From positions 1 through 22,312 of IMG/VR virus record IMGVR_UViG_3300030101_003089: a stretch of DNA of 22,312 nucleotides; one strand, 5' to 3'. Below, in pieces: positions 1 to 7,216 of the stretch (positions are counted from its first letter, which is position 1; each line of letters begins with the position of its first letter). Source of the stretch: a virus. The position numbers and the translations under genes were made by a program. The notes beneath the pieces are model-generated. The model searched no databases and was not told the DNA's origin. It was given only the letters and a program-made list of their open reading frames with translations.

Positions 1-2960
1 TTCTCTAACACTACAGCAGATAATAATGCTGCAGTAGGTTATCAAGCACTTTCAGTTAATACGACAGGTGCAAGTAATAACGCATTTGGTTATAGAGCGT
101 TACGTTGTAACACTACAGCATCAAATAACACAGCAATGGGTTTTTGTGCTTTATTTGCTAACACAACAGGTTCTTTTAATACTGCTGTAGGACTTTGTTC
201 TCAACATTCTGTTACAACAGCTGGTTCTAATGTTTCTATAGGTGCAAATTCTCTTAGAGATAATGTAACAGGAACACAAAACACTGCTCTAGGTCATGCA
301 GCATTAATTGTAAATACTGCATCAAATAATACTTCTGCTGGTTGGCTTTCTTTATCAGCTAACACATCAGGTGCAAATAATACAGGAATTGGTGTTCAAT
401 CATTAGCTGGTAACACAACAGCAGATAACAACACAGCGATTGGTTATCATTCTTTAAAAGCTAACACAACAGGAACACAAAATGTTGCTGTTGGTGCATT
501 TGCTGGAGATGCAATTGATACTGCATTGTATAACACAGCTGTAGGTTATGCCGCTTTATCAGCTGATTCTGGAGATGCAAATACCGCAATAGGAAGATGT
601 GCTTTAAATTCTAACACTGCTTCAAATAATACAGGTATAGGTTATCATTCTTTAAAATCTAATACCTCAGCATCAAACAATACAGCTGTTGGTATAAATT
701 CTTTAACAGCTAACACAACAGGAACACAAAACACAGCAGTGGGTTCTTGTGCTTTAAATGCTAACACTACAGCATCAGATAATGTAGCAGTTGGCTACCA
801 AGCATTAGACACTAATACGACAGGAAATTGTAATACGTCTGTAGGTCATAGTTCTTTATTTTCTAACACTACAGGTTCACATAATACAGGACTAGGTAAA
901 AATTCTTTAATATCTAACACTACAGGAGATTTTAACGTTGCTGTTGGAGGAGATGCATTACTTTCAAATACAGAAGGAGAAAATAATGTTGCTGTTGGTA
1001 AAAATGCACTTGAAGATAATACTACAGGAACAAGAAATACAGCAGTTGGTAGAAGTGCTTTAGGTTCTAACACAACAGCAAATGAAAATGTGGCTATTGG
1101 TAGAGATTCTATGTGTACCAATACGACAGGAACTTTAAATGTAGCAGTAGGTAATAATGCTTTATGTTCTAATACCACAGCAAATTGTAATGTAGCTGTA
1201 GGTTATGAATCTTTAAAAGCCAACACTACAGGTGCTGAAAATACAGCAGTAGGTTTTAGATCACTTTGTACTAATACAACAGGTGAACATAATACAGCCG
1301 TAGGTCGTCTTGCACTTACTGCTAATACAACAGGAACAAGAAATGTAGCGATTGGCAGTCAAGCATTAGATACAAATTCTACAGGTGATTGTAATGTGGG
1401 AGTAGGTAGAAACGCATTATTTTGTAACACGACAGCTAGTTGTAATACAGCTATTGGTCATGATTCACTTTTTCACAACACAACAGGAGCAAGAAATGTT
1501 GCTATTGGTGCTCTAACTCTTGATAATGGTAATGCTAATAGCGATTCAGTTGCGATTGGATTTGGAGCATTAAGTAATACATCTGATTCATCAACTCAAA
1601 ATACAGCAGTAGGTAGTAGAGCATTATTAAGTAACACAGCAAATTTTAACACAGCAATGGGTTTTTGTGCTTTAACATCTAACACAACAGGTAACTCTAA
1701 TGTTGGTGTAGGTTTAAATGTTTTATGTGCTAACACAACGGCGTCAAATAATACAGCAATTGGATTAGAAGCATTATTATTAAATACAACAGCTTCCAAC
1801 AACACAGCAATAGGTAAAGATAGTTTAAGAGCTACCACAACAGGTGCATCTAACACAGCAGTTGGTGTAGATTCTTTAACAGCTAACACAATAGGACAAA
1901 ATAATGTTGCAGTAGGTAGAAGTTCTTTAGAATCTAACACAACAGGAACAAATGTTACTGCATATGGTTCATATGCTTTAAGATGTAATACAACAGCTGA
2001 CGGTAATGTGGCTGTAGGTTATGTCTCTTTATATGAAAACACAACAGGTAGTAGTAATTCAGCATTAGGTTGTGGTGCATCATGTTCTAATACTACAGGA
2101 TCAAGAAACACAGCGTTAGGTTTTAGAGCGCTATGTGCTAACACTACAGGAAGTGACCACATAGGAATTGGTTGTGGTGCTTTATTAAATAACACAACAG
2201 GAGAAGCAAACGTAGCAGTTGGAAGAGCTGCATTAGTATCAAACACTACAGGTGATTGTTCTGTGGGCATGGGTTATTTTGCTTTGGCTGCAAATACAAC
2301 TGGCAAAAGAAATGTTGGTTTAGGATTTTTTGCATTAAGATGTAATACTACAGCTTTCAATAATTCAGCATTAGGTACACATGCTTTAGCTTGTAATACT
2401 ACTGCAGGTAATAATACAGCTTTAGGTTTTCAGGCACTTTGTGCTAACACGACAGGGGGAAGCAATACAGCAGTTGGTTTTCAAACACTTCTTGCTAACA
2501 CTACAGGAGGATGTAACACAGCAATAGGTGTTTGTTCTTCAAGAACTCAGACAGATGCAGTATGTAATACAGCTTTAGGTTTTCAAGCCTTGTTATGTAA
2601 CACTAGTAACCAACACACAGCAATAGGAACAAGAGCACTTCAACAAGCAACAACAACTTTTCGTAGTACAGCTGTTGGAGGTGCCGCTGGGGAACATACT
2701 ACTACAGGAGCTTATCAAACATATGTGGGTTGGGGTGCTGGTACAGCAAATACTACTGGTTTTGGTAATACTGTTGTTGGTGCTAGAGCATATTGTACTG
2801 GTACTACAGCTGGTAATAATGCTGCCTTTGGATATTCAGCTTTACAATTATCAACAGGTGGCTGTAATACAGGTATTGGTGCTTCAGCTTTATCTAGTAA
2901 TACATCAGGTTCAGATAATACAGCTCTTGGAGAAGCTGCTGGTAATACAGTAACAACAGG
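1..2960 (+). repeat. 51-bp tandem repeat array inside the fibre gene
   Basis: The 17-residue protein repeat is visible in the DNA as a degenerate 51-bp tandem repeat with a core like AAYACWRCAGSWRYW followed by GCAGTAGGT-type sequence. Most units have diverged at synonymous positions, but some long identical blocks remain: 126-153 equals 1647-1674 (28 bases), and 459-482 equals 708-731 (24 bases). Such blocks could support unit gain or loss by recombination. The right boundary is approximate. Long antisense open frames across the array are artefacts of the 51-bp period. Confidence 0.85.
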
Positions 2961-3429
2961 TTCGAATCTAACTATTCTAGGTCACAACGCACAAGCATCG
3001 TCTGCAACAGCTACCAATGAGATTACACTTGGAGATGCTAATGTTACTACTCTTAGAATGGGTAATGGTGTCAACATAGTTAGTGGTGGTGCTTTAGTTG
3101 GTGGTAGCGGAGTAGGTTCAGTTAAAGCATACGTCAATTTCGATGGAACTGGAACAGTATCTGTAACAAATAGTGCTAACGTAAGTAGTGTTACTGATAA
3201 TGGAACTGGAGAATATATAGTTAATTTCACAAATGATTTAGATGACGCTAACTATTGTGTTGCTGGTTCAGCTAGAGATATAAATAATAATACTTCGATT
3301 GCTAATGGATTTGGTATGGGTAGATCAGATAGTACTAAAGAAGATGGTAGATGTGAAGTATGTACTTATAATGATGCTACCAACGCTTTTACTGATAACC
3401 CAGAAATAAATGTAATTTTTGTAGAATAA
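1..3429 (+). CDS. Giant repetitive tail fibre / receptor-binding protein, 5'-truncated
   Basis: The reading frame is open from the first base, so the true start lies to the left. An internal ATG at 136 falls inside the repeat and is not a credible start. Nearly the whole visible protein is a tandem 17-residue repeat of the form NTAVGxxALxxNTTGxx, roughly 55-60 copies, with a few irregular units such as those near nt 495-590 and 1510-1610. The repeat resembles the left-handed beta-roll head repeats of trimeric YadA-like adhesins, so a trimeric fibre shaft is inferred. The repeats end near nt 2960. A linker containing ITLGDANVTTLRMGNG follows, and then a tip domain starting VKAYVNFDGTGTV and continuing through GEYIVNF, a type often seen at the C-terminus of marine phage fibres. 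No peptidase S74 intramolecular chaperone is present. The product is also unusually rich in Cys, with about 33 by hand count. Two small genes and a glycosyltransferase follow directly. Confidence 0.85.
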   Translation, partial: FSNTTADNNAAVGYQALSVNTTGASNNAFGYRALRCNTTASNNTAMGFCALFANTTGSFNTAVGLCSQHSVTTAGSNVSIGANSLRDNVTGTQNTALGHAALIVNTASNNTSAGWLSLSANTSGANNTGIGVQSLAGNTTADNNTAIGYHSLKANTTGTQNVAVGAFAGDAIDTALYNTAVGYAALSADSGDANTAIGRCALNSNTASNNTGIGYHSLKSNTSASNNTAVGINSLTANTTGTQNTAVGSCALNANTTASDNVAVGYQALDTNTTGNCNTSVGHSSLFSNTTGSHNTGLGKNSLISNTTGDFNVAVGGDALLSNTEGENNVAVGKNALEDNTTGTRNTAVGRSALGSNTTANENVAIGRDSMCTNTTGTLNVAVGNNALCSNTTANCNVAVGYESLKANTTGAENTAVGFRSLCTNTTGEHNTAVGRLALTANTTGTRNVAIGSQALDTNSTGDCNVGVGRNALFCNTTASCNTAIGHDSLFHNTTGARNVAIGALTLDNGNANSDSVAIGFGALSNTSDSSTQNTAVGSRALLSNTANFNTAMGFCALTSNTTGNSNVGVGLNVLCANTTASNNTAIGLEALLLNTTASNNTAIGKDSLRATTTGASNTAVGVDSLTANTIGQNNVAVGRSSLESNTTGTNVTAYGSYALRCNTTADGNVAVGYVSLYENTTGSSNSALGCGASCSNTTGSRNTALGFRALCANTTGSDHIGIGCGALLNNTTGEANVAVGRAALVSNTTGDCSVGMGYFALAANTTGKRNVGLGFFALRCNTTAFNNSALGTHALACNTTAGNNTALGFQALCANTTGGSNTAVGFQTLLANTTGGCNTAIGVCSSRTQTDAVCNTALGFQALLCNTSNQHTAIGTRALQQATTTFRSTAVGGAAGEHTTTGAYQTYVGWGAGTANTTGFGNTVVGARAYCTGTTAGNNAAFGYSALQLSTGGCNTGIGASALSSNTSGSDNTALGEAAGNTVTTGSNLTILGHNAQASSATATNEITLGDANVTTLRMGNGVNIVSGGALVGGSGVGSVKAYVNFDGTGTVSVTNSANVSSVTDNGTGEYIVNFTNDLDDANYCVAGSARDINNNTSIANGFGMGRSDSTKEDGRCEVCTYNDATNAFTDNPEINVIFVE

Positions 3430-3433
3430 TGTT

Positions 3434-3439
3434 AAGGAG
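3434..3439 (+). promoter_or_regulatory. Ribosome binding site AAGGAG of the 77-aa gene
   Basis: A full AAGGAG Shine-Dalgarno lies five bases before the ATG at 3445, in the short gap after the fibre stop codon. It fixes the start of the small downstream gene and shows that this gene is translated independently of the fibre. Confidence 0.75.
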
Positions 3440-3444
3440 AAACA

Positions 3445-3678
3445 ATGAGTAAAATAATATATAAAAATAAATTACCAAATAGAGATAGCGATATATCAAT
3501 CATAACACCAACACCAGAAGCATTAGAAACAATGACAATTGATGAAATAGCTAAAAAAGATGTGCCTACTGGTTTTTCATATAAAATTGTAGATGACAGT
3601 GTTATTCCTACAGACAGAACTTTTAGAAATGCCTGGACTATTGATGAATCAGAATTAACAGATGGAGTCGGAGAATGA
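3445..3678 (+). CDS. Small conserved phage protein, possible fibre-assembly/tail chaperone partner
   Basis: This 77-residue acidic protein contains the stretches MTIDEIAKKDVPTG and PTDRTFRNAWTIDESEL. I recognise this pattern from small proteins encoded just downstream of tail fibres in many tailed phages, some of which are grouped with tail assembly chaperone-like families. No signal peptide, membrane segment or catalytic motif is visible. It starts with a strong AAGGAG ribosome site after the giant fibre gene and shares an ATGA stop/start overlap with the next gene, so the two are probably translationally coupled and act together. A role in folding or trimerising the fibre is inferred from position and from the lack of an intramolecular chaperone in the fibre. 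The molecular function is unproven. Confidence 0.7.
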   Translation: MSKIIYKNKLPNRDSDISIITPTPEALETMTIDEIAKKDVPTGFSYKIVDDSVIPTDRTFRNAWTIDESELTDGVGE

Positions 3679-3914
3679 TCACAATAGATATTTCAAAAGC
3701 TAAAGATATTTGGAAAAATAAAATAAGAGTTGCAAGAAAACCCGCATTAGAAAAATTAGATGTTGATTATATGAGAGCAAATGAAAGTGGTGAAGATACT
3801 ACCTCTATTGTCGCCGATAAACAAACACTAAGAGACCTACCAAGTGAAGTAAATACAGCCACAACAACAGATGAAATACAAGCTGTATGGAATGATATGT
3901 TAGGTGAAAAATAG
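3675..3914 (+). CDS. Small phage protein, possible tail-assembly chaperone-like
   Basis: This 79-residue protein begins ITIDISKAKDIWKNKIRVAR and continues with KPALEKLDVDYMRA and KQTLRDLPSEV. The order KA-x-x-(I/W) ... RxARxPxLExLDVxxxRA ... KQxLRDxP is one I associate with small helical proteins next to phage fibre genes, similar to tail fibre assembly/tail chaperone families. It is predicted to be helical, soluble and charged. The ATG overlaps the preceding TGA as ATGA, which points to coupled translation and probably a functional pair. It is followed by about 57 bases with no gene before the preferred start of the glycosyltransferase. The function is inferred from context only. Confidence 0.65.
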   Translation: MITIDISKAKDIWKNKIRVARKPALEKLDVDYMRANESGEDTTSIVADKQTLRDLPSEVNTATTTDEIQAVWNDMLGEK

Positions 3915-3959
3915 GATATTGAAGTATAAATTATTTTTGTTATAACTTATTGAAAAATG

Positions 3960-3967
3960 AAAGGAAA
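3960..3967 (+). promoter_or_regulatory. Shine-Dalgarno (AAAGGAAA) deciding the GT9-like start
   Basis: The purine run overlaps an upstream in-frame ATG at 3957 and lies about six bases before the ATG at 3972. The 3957 ATG has only an A/T-rich leader with no purine-rich ribosome site. This favours initiation at 3972, which also places the Gly-rich loop at the expected distance from the N-terminus. Confidence 0.55.
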
Positions 3968-3971
3968 TGTA

Positions 3972-4853
3972 ATGTTAAATACATACGTCGTAGAAGGTGG
4001 TGTTGGTAAATGTGCTGCATTTACTGCTTTACTGCCAAAATTAAAAGAAAAATCAGAGGTGCAGATATACACACCTTACATCGATTGTTTTGCAAACAAT
4101 CCTGATGTTAAACTTGTATTAGAACAAACTTTACCTTTGAGTGATCCAAGGATCATGGCATCTGATAATATATATTATTCAGAACCTTACAAATCTAATT
4201 TTCAATTTGGTAAACAACATCTTATAGAAAGTTATTGTGAGCATCACGGTGTCAAGTATGATAAATCAATGACTCCTAAATTATACACAGAGCAGCATAA
4301 AGCATCTGTTAACAAATGGTTAGGTGATAATAATATTGGTAAGTACATAATGATTCAATTTAGTGGTGGTCAATCTAATTGGAATTATGGAAGCAACGTT
4401 CAATATCAAAACATAAATCCAAATAGAAATTATCAACCATTTCTTGCCCAACAGGTTGTTAATATGTTGTTAGAAGAATACAAAGATACAACTATTATAA
4501 ATTGTGTTTTACCTAACGAACCTCATTTTGAAGGTACTATTGGATGTGATTTACACTGGGCCCTGATTCATGAAATGTTAAAAGGAGCTGAAGGGTTTAT
4601 TAGTATCGATAGTTGCTTACAGCATTTTTCAGCATCAGCAGAAAAACATGGGGTAGTTATCTGGGGGTCAACTAGATGGACGCAGTTTGGTTATTCTCAC
4701 AATAAAAATCTACATTTTCACATGGAAAAAGAGTGGGACGAATCTAAATTTATTGATAGTGATCCAAGAAATAATATGGTAGAACCTAGATTAATTATCG
4801 ATAATTTTAAAAAATTAGATAAGACCAAAACTGTTGCATGTGCAACAAAATAA
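3972..4853 (+). CDS. GT9-like (ADP-heptose transferase-type) GT-B glycosyltransferase
   Basis: From the preferred start the product is 293 residues; five more would be added from the ATG at 3957. The N-terminus reads MLNTYVVEGGVGKCAAFTAL, matching the GG-x-GK/D acceptor-side loop of family 9 glycosyltransferases. In the C-terminal half, FISIDSCLQHFSASAEKHGV followed by VIWGSTRW matches the GT9 donor-site pattern D-S-(G/x)-x-x-H-x-A-A-x-x-x-x-P-x-V-x-x-(F/W)-G-x-T. GT9 enzymes normally transfer heptose or related sugars to lipopolysaccharide in the cytoplasm. Here the gene lies between fibre-accessory genes and further tail genes, so the acceptor could be a virion protein instead of LPS. It is slightly shorter than typical bacterial heptosyltransferases, and the conserved glycine of the DSG motif is replaced by Cys. 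Donor and acceptor cannot be read from the sequence. Confidence 0.7.
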   Translation: MLNTYVVEGGVGKCAAFTALLPKLKEKSEVQIYTPYIDCFANNPDVKLVLEQTLPLSDPRIMASDNIYYSEPYKSNFQFGKQHLIESYCEHHGVKYDKSMTPKLYTEQHKASVNKWLGDNNIGKYIMIQFSGGQSNWNYGSNVQYQNINPNRNYQPFLAQQVVNMLLEEYKDTTIINCVLPNEPHFEGTIGCDLHWALIHEMLKGAEGFISIDSCLQHFSASAEKHGVVIWGSTRWTQFGYSHNKNLHFHMEKEWDESKFIDSDPRNNMVEPRLIIDNFKKLDKTKTVACATK

Positions 4854-4865
4854 GGAGAAAACAAT

Positions 4866-5114
4866 ATGAGTGAAGTAAGAAACGCTGAACAATTGGCACA
4901 AGACTATACAGCTATGGGTCATTCTGTAGATTTAATCAATGCTATAATTGATGGATCTCAAATGGCAGATGAGTCAGCTGAAGATAGACAAAGTACAGTT
5001 GACAGAAATGTTGAGCACTTAGAATTAATGGTTGCTAAAGAAGATTGGGGAAGTGAAGATATGACTTCCGCTAACTCAGCTATCACTGCAGGTAAAGCAT
5101 ATACAGCTAGCTAG
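4866..5114 (+). CDS. Small acidic hypothetical protein
   Basis: I do not recognise this 82-residue protein with certainty. It is acidic, rich in Asp, Glu and Ala, and predicted to be helical, with stretches such as AEQLAQDYTAMGHSV and VEHLELMVAKEDWGSED and a Ser/Thr/Ala tail. There is no signal peptide or membrane segment. It has a good AAGGAG ribosome site immediately after the stop of the glycosyltransferase and ends just before the next structural gene, so it belongs to the late virion operon. A small structural, assembly or adaptor role is the most that can be inferred. Confidence 0.6.
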   Translation: MSEVRNAEQLAQDYTAMGHSVDLINAIIDGSQMADESAEDRQSTVDRNVEHLELMVAKEDWGSEDMTSANSAITAGKAYTAS

Positions 5115-5125
5115 GAGTCTAAGTA

Positions 5126-5887
5126 ATGGCTTTCGGTTTAACAGCATTTGCAGAAGCACCTTTTGCATCATTAGCTATAAGTGGGAGTGCAGGAGCTGCA
5201 GTAACCGGCCTAGCTTTATCTTCTAACTTAGGTACCACTGCTCAAGTAGGTGCAGGTAATGTTTCGTTAACAGGTCAACTAATAGCTTCTAATCTTGGAA
5301 CAGCTATTGGTAGAGCTGGTGCTGATGTTCCTGTAACCGGAGATCTTTTAAATTCTAATTTAGGAATTGTTGATCCATCACCGGATGCAACAGTAACTGG
5401 ACTTGGAATGACTGCTTCTTTAGCAGTTGGAACAGTTTTTGTAGGAAATGCAAATGTTTCTTTAACAGGTCAGTTAGCAACTGCAACATTAGATTCTGTT
5501 ATAGCTAGAGCTAACGCTGATGTTTCTGTAACTGGAAATATTTTAGATTCTAATTTAGGAGTTGTTGACCCAGCTCCAGACGCAATAGTAACTGGTATTG
5601 GAATGACTGCTGCTTTAGCAGTTGGAACAATCGTTAAAGCAGATGCAAATGTTCCTGTTACTGGTCAGTTAGCAACTTTAACATTAAACTCTGCTACAGT
5701 CACAGCAGATGCAAATGTTTCTGTTACTGGACAACTGTTAACAAGTGCTTTAGGTATAGCAGGAATTAGATGGGCAATAGTACCTACAGGAGATAATACT
5801 ACTTGGACACCTGTTTCTGAAGGTTCAAATAGTACATGGACTGAAGTAAATCAAGGGTCATCATCTACATGGAAAGAAGTAGCTTGA
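5126..5887 (+). CDS. VTG-repeat virion/tail structural protein
   Basis: This 253-residue protein consists mainly of nine tandem units of 21-22 residues with the core (A/N)(D/N)xxVTGxLxxSxLG, predicted as a beta-rich solenoid. Units 3-5 and 6-8 form a higher-order duplication of 65 residues. The C-terminal 35 residues carry three short Trp repeats, NTTWTPVSEGS, NSTWTEVNQGS and SSTWKEVA. No enzyme motif, signal peptide or membrane segment is visible. Position between the fibre genes and two further tail-tip genes, together with the Ser/Thr/Asn-rich beta repeat style, supports a virion surface or tail-fibre component. I recall similar repeat proteins ending in Trp motifs in marine metagenomic phages. 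The exact virion location is unknown. Confidence 0.7.
   Translation: MAFGLTAFAEAPFASLAISGSAGAAVTGLALSSNLGTTAQVGAGNVSLTGQLIASNLGTAIGRAGADVPVTGDLLNSNLGIVDPSPDATVTGLGMTASLAVGTVFVGNANVSLTGQLATATLDSVIARANADVSVTGNILDSNLGVVDPAPDAIVTGIGMTAALAVGTIVKADANVPVTGQLATLTLNSATVTADANVSVTGQLLTSALGIAGIRWAIVPTGDNTTWTPVSEGSNSTWTEVNQGSSSTWKEVA
5321..5710 (+). repeat. 195-bp direct duplication within the VTG-repeat gene
   Basis: Bases from about 5321 recur from about 5516, an offset of exactly 195 bases or 65 codons. The two copies encode closely matching series of three VTG units, for example DVPVTGDLLNSNLGIVDP against DVSVTGNILDSNLGVVDP. The preserved frame and offset point to an in-frame segmental duplication of a three-unit block. 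Confidence 0.75.
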
Positions 5888-5919
5888 TTTACAATATAAA
5901 TATAACTATAATATAAAGT

Positions 5920-6588
5920 ATGGCAAATACTACGACAGCTAGTTTAAAACTTACAGTTCAAGCAACAGGAGATAATTCTGGAACATGGGGTCAGATAACT
6001 AATACAAATTTACAAATTTTAGAACAGGCTATAGGTGGTTTTGACACTGTTAGCGCCGCATCTGGTGCTACCTTAACTTTTTCAAATGGTGTATTATCTA
6101 ACGGTAAAAACCAAGTATTAAAATTAACAGGAACTATATCAGGAAATGTTAATGTAGTTATTCCTGATTCTATTGAAAAAACTTATATTGTAGAAAATGC
6201 AACAAGTGGAGCACATACTGTAACTTTTAAAACAAGTTCTGGAACAGGCATTACTTGGGGCACAGCTGATAAAGGTAAAAAAATATTATATTCTGATGGA
6301 ACTAATGTTTTAGAAGCATTAAGTTCAACAGGTGCTTTAAGAGTTTCAGGTCATATCTTACCTGGTGCAAATGATACTTATGATCTAGGAGCTTCCAATA
6401 ATGTTTTTAGAGACATATATACAGGTGACTTACATCTTACTAATAGATTTAAAGAAAAAGGTAACGTGGTCGATGGAACTAAAGGCCACTGGACTTTACA
6501 AGAAGGTGAAAACGATATATTTATGATAAACAATATATCTGGAGAAAAATTTAAAATTAATTTATCCAAGGTAAAAGGAGACTCATAA
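5920..6588 (+). CDS. Tail fibre/tail-tip protein with YDLG-type C-terminal domain
   Basis: This 222-residue protein starts MANTTTASLKLTVQATGDNS and GTWGQITNTNLQILEQAIGG, an N-terminal module common in phage fibre proteins. The middle is beta-rich and contains YIVENATSGAHTVTFKTSSG. The C-terminal part has ILPGANDTYDLGASNNVFRD, then IYTGDLHLTN and a closing block with HWTLQEGENDIFMINN and GEKFKINLSKV, a recurrent tip module of marine phage fibres. There is no clear ribosome site before the ATG, which is preceded by a very A/T-rich 32-base gap. The stop codon overlaps the next ATG as TAATG, so it is co-translated with the collar-domain gene. It probably forms part of the distal tail or adhesion device. 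Confidence 0.75.
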   Translation: MANTTTASLKLTVQATGDNSGTWGQITNTNLQILEQAIGGFDTVSAASGATLTFSNGVLSNGKNQVLKLTGTISGNVNVVIPDSIEKTYIVENATSGAHTVTFKTSSGTGITWGTADKGKKILYSDGTNVLEALSSTGALRVSGHILPGANDTYDLGASNNVFRDIYTGDLHLTNRFKEKGNVVDGTKGHWTLQEGENDIFMINNISGEKFKINLSKVKGDS

Positions 6589-7205
6589 TGGCACTGTTTT
6601 CAGGTGGAACAGAAATGATCAATGCAGGAACTCTTTTAGTAGGAGGAATTCCAACAGCAACTATTGTACCTTGGTCAAAGTCTTCAGTTCCTTCAGGTTT
6701 TTTAGAATGTAATGGAGCAGCTGTTTCAAGATCAACTTATTCAGATTTATTTTCAGCCATAGGCACAACTTATGGTGCAGGTGACGGCTCATCTACTTTT
6801 ACTTTACCAGATCTACAAGATAATGTAGCAATTGGAAAATCAGGAACCAAAGCTTTAGCTTCTACAGGTGGTGCTAATACAGTTGCAAATTCTGGAAGTG
6901 TTTCTGGTACCGTTGGTGACACAGCTTTGACAACAGCTCAACTTCCATCTCATACACACAATCCTGTCAGTGTTACTATAAATAAAAATATTGGATCACA
7001 AGTAGGAGAAAATCAGGCTGGTCAAACAGGGATAGCATCAGTACGTATTTCTAATAATGCTTCTTCACCTCTTACTGGAACTGGAACTGCTGCAAATGCA
7101 GGATCAGGGGATACACACACTCATAGTTTAAGTGCAAATTTTTCTGGAAGTGCAAACTCAGTTGTTCAACCTTATTTAGCATTAATTTATATTATAAAAA
7201 CATAA
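6588..7205 (+). CDS. Phage tail collar domain protein (tail-tip/fibre)
   Basis: Residues about 24-80 match the phage tail collar domain: IVPWSKSSVPSGFLECNGAA, then SRSTYSDLFSAIGTTYGAGD and STFTLPDLQDNVAIG. A low-complexity Ser/Thr/Gly region follows, with two His-x-His motifs (LPSHTHNP and GDTHTHSL). In other phage fibres such HxH motifs sit in the tip and can bind metal. The ending VQPYLALIYIIKT is the characteristic C-terminus of this family. The length of 205 residues is normal for a short collar-domain fibre protein. An AAGGAG site lies inside the end of the preceding gene and the start overlaps its stop. It probably contributes to the receptor-contacting tip of the tail. Confidence 0.88.
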   Translation: MALFSGGTEMINAGTLLVGGIPTATIVPWSKSSVPSGFLECNGAAVSRSTYSDLFSAIGTTYGAGDGSSTFTLPDLQDNVAIGKSGTKALASTGGANTVANSGSVSGTVGDTALTTAQLPSHTHNPVSVTINKNIGSQVGENQAGQTGIASVRISNNASSPLTGTGTAANAGSGDTHTHSLSANFSGSANSVVQPYLALIYIIKT

Positions 7206-7213
7206 GTTTTTAT
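7194..7213. terminator. Possible bidirectional terminator between convergent genes
   Basis: A perfect 8-bp inverted repeat ATAAAAAC-ATAA-GTTTTTAT overlaps the end of the collar gene and lies just before the convergent end of the oxygenase gene. It is followed by T-rich sequence on both strands. The stem has only one G-C pair, so it is weak. The position exactly between two convergent genes is the main argument for it. Confidence 0.35.
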
Positions 7214-7216
7214 TTA

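Noticed and set aside
846-2270. Three long minus-strand open frames (846-1178, 1596-1940, 2019-2270) across the fibre gene
   Set aside because: They are antisense shadows of the 51-bp in-frame repeat: the lack of stops repeats with the period, and the products are merely reverse-frame repeats of PTA-type units.
2675-2953. Plus-strand out-of-frame open frame rich in Val and Leu that looks like a membrane protein
   Set aside because: It is the +1 shadow of the fibre repeats; hydrophobicity comes from reading the GTT/GGT-rich repeat out of frame.
1-2960. Regular direct repeats suggestive of a CRISPR array
   Set aside because: There are no unique spacers, the repeats are degenerate and keep frame as codons of one protein, and no cas gene is present.
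2959-2968. GGTTCGAATC, identical to a tRNA T-loop/B-box and typical of phage att sites in tRNA genes
   Set aside because: Flanking bases do not form a T-stem, there is no acceptor or anticodon arm nearby, and it lies in frame in the fibre gene coding G-S-N-L.
3120-3429. Possible diversity-generating retroelement target at the fibre C-terminus
   Set aside because: No reverse transcriptase gene and no second template-repeat copy of this segment are visible in the window; the adjacent small genes are not DGR accessory proteins.
5895-5902. TATAAATA resembling a T4-type late promoter before the gene at 5920
   Set aside because: The same octamer occurs inside genes (near 6977 and at 19868-19875), as expected in AT-rich DNA, and no T4-like late regulator is visible.
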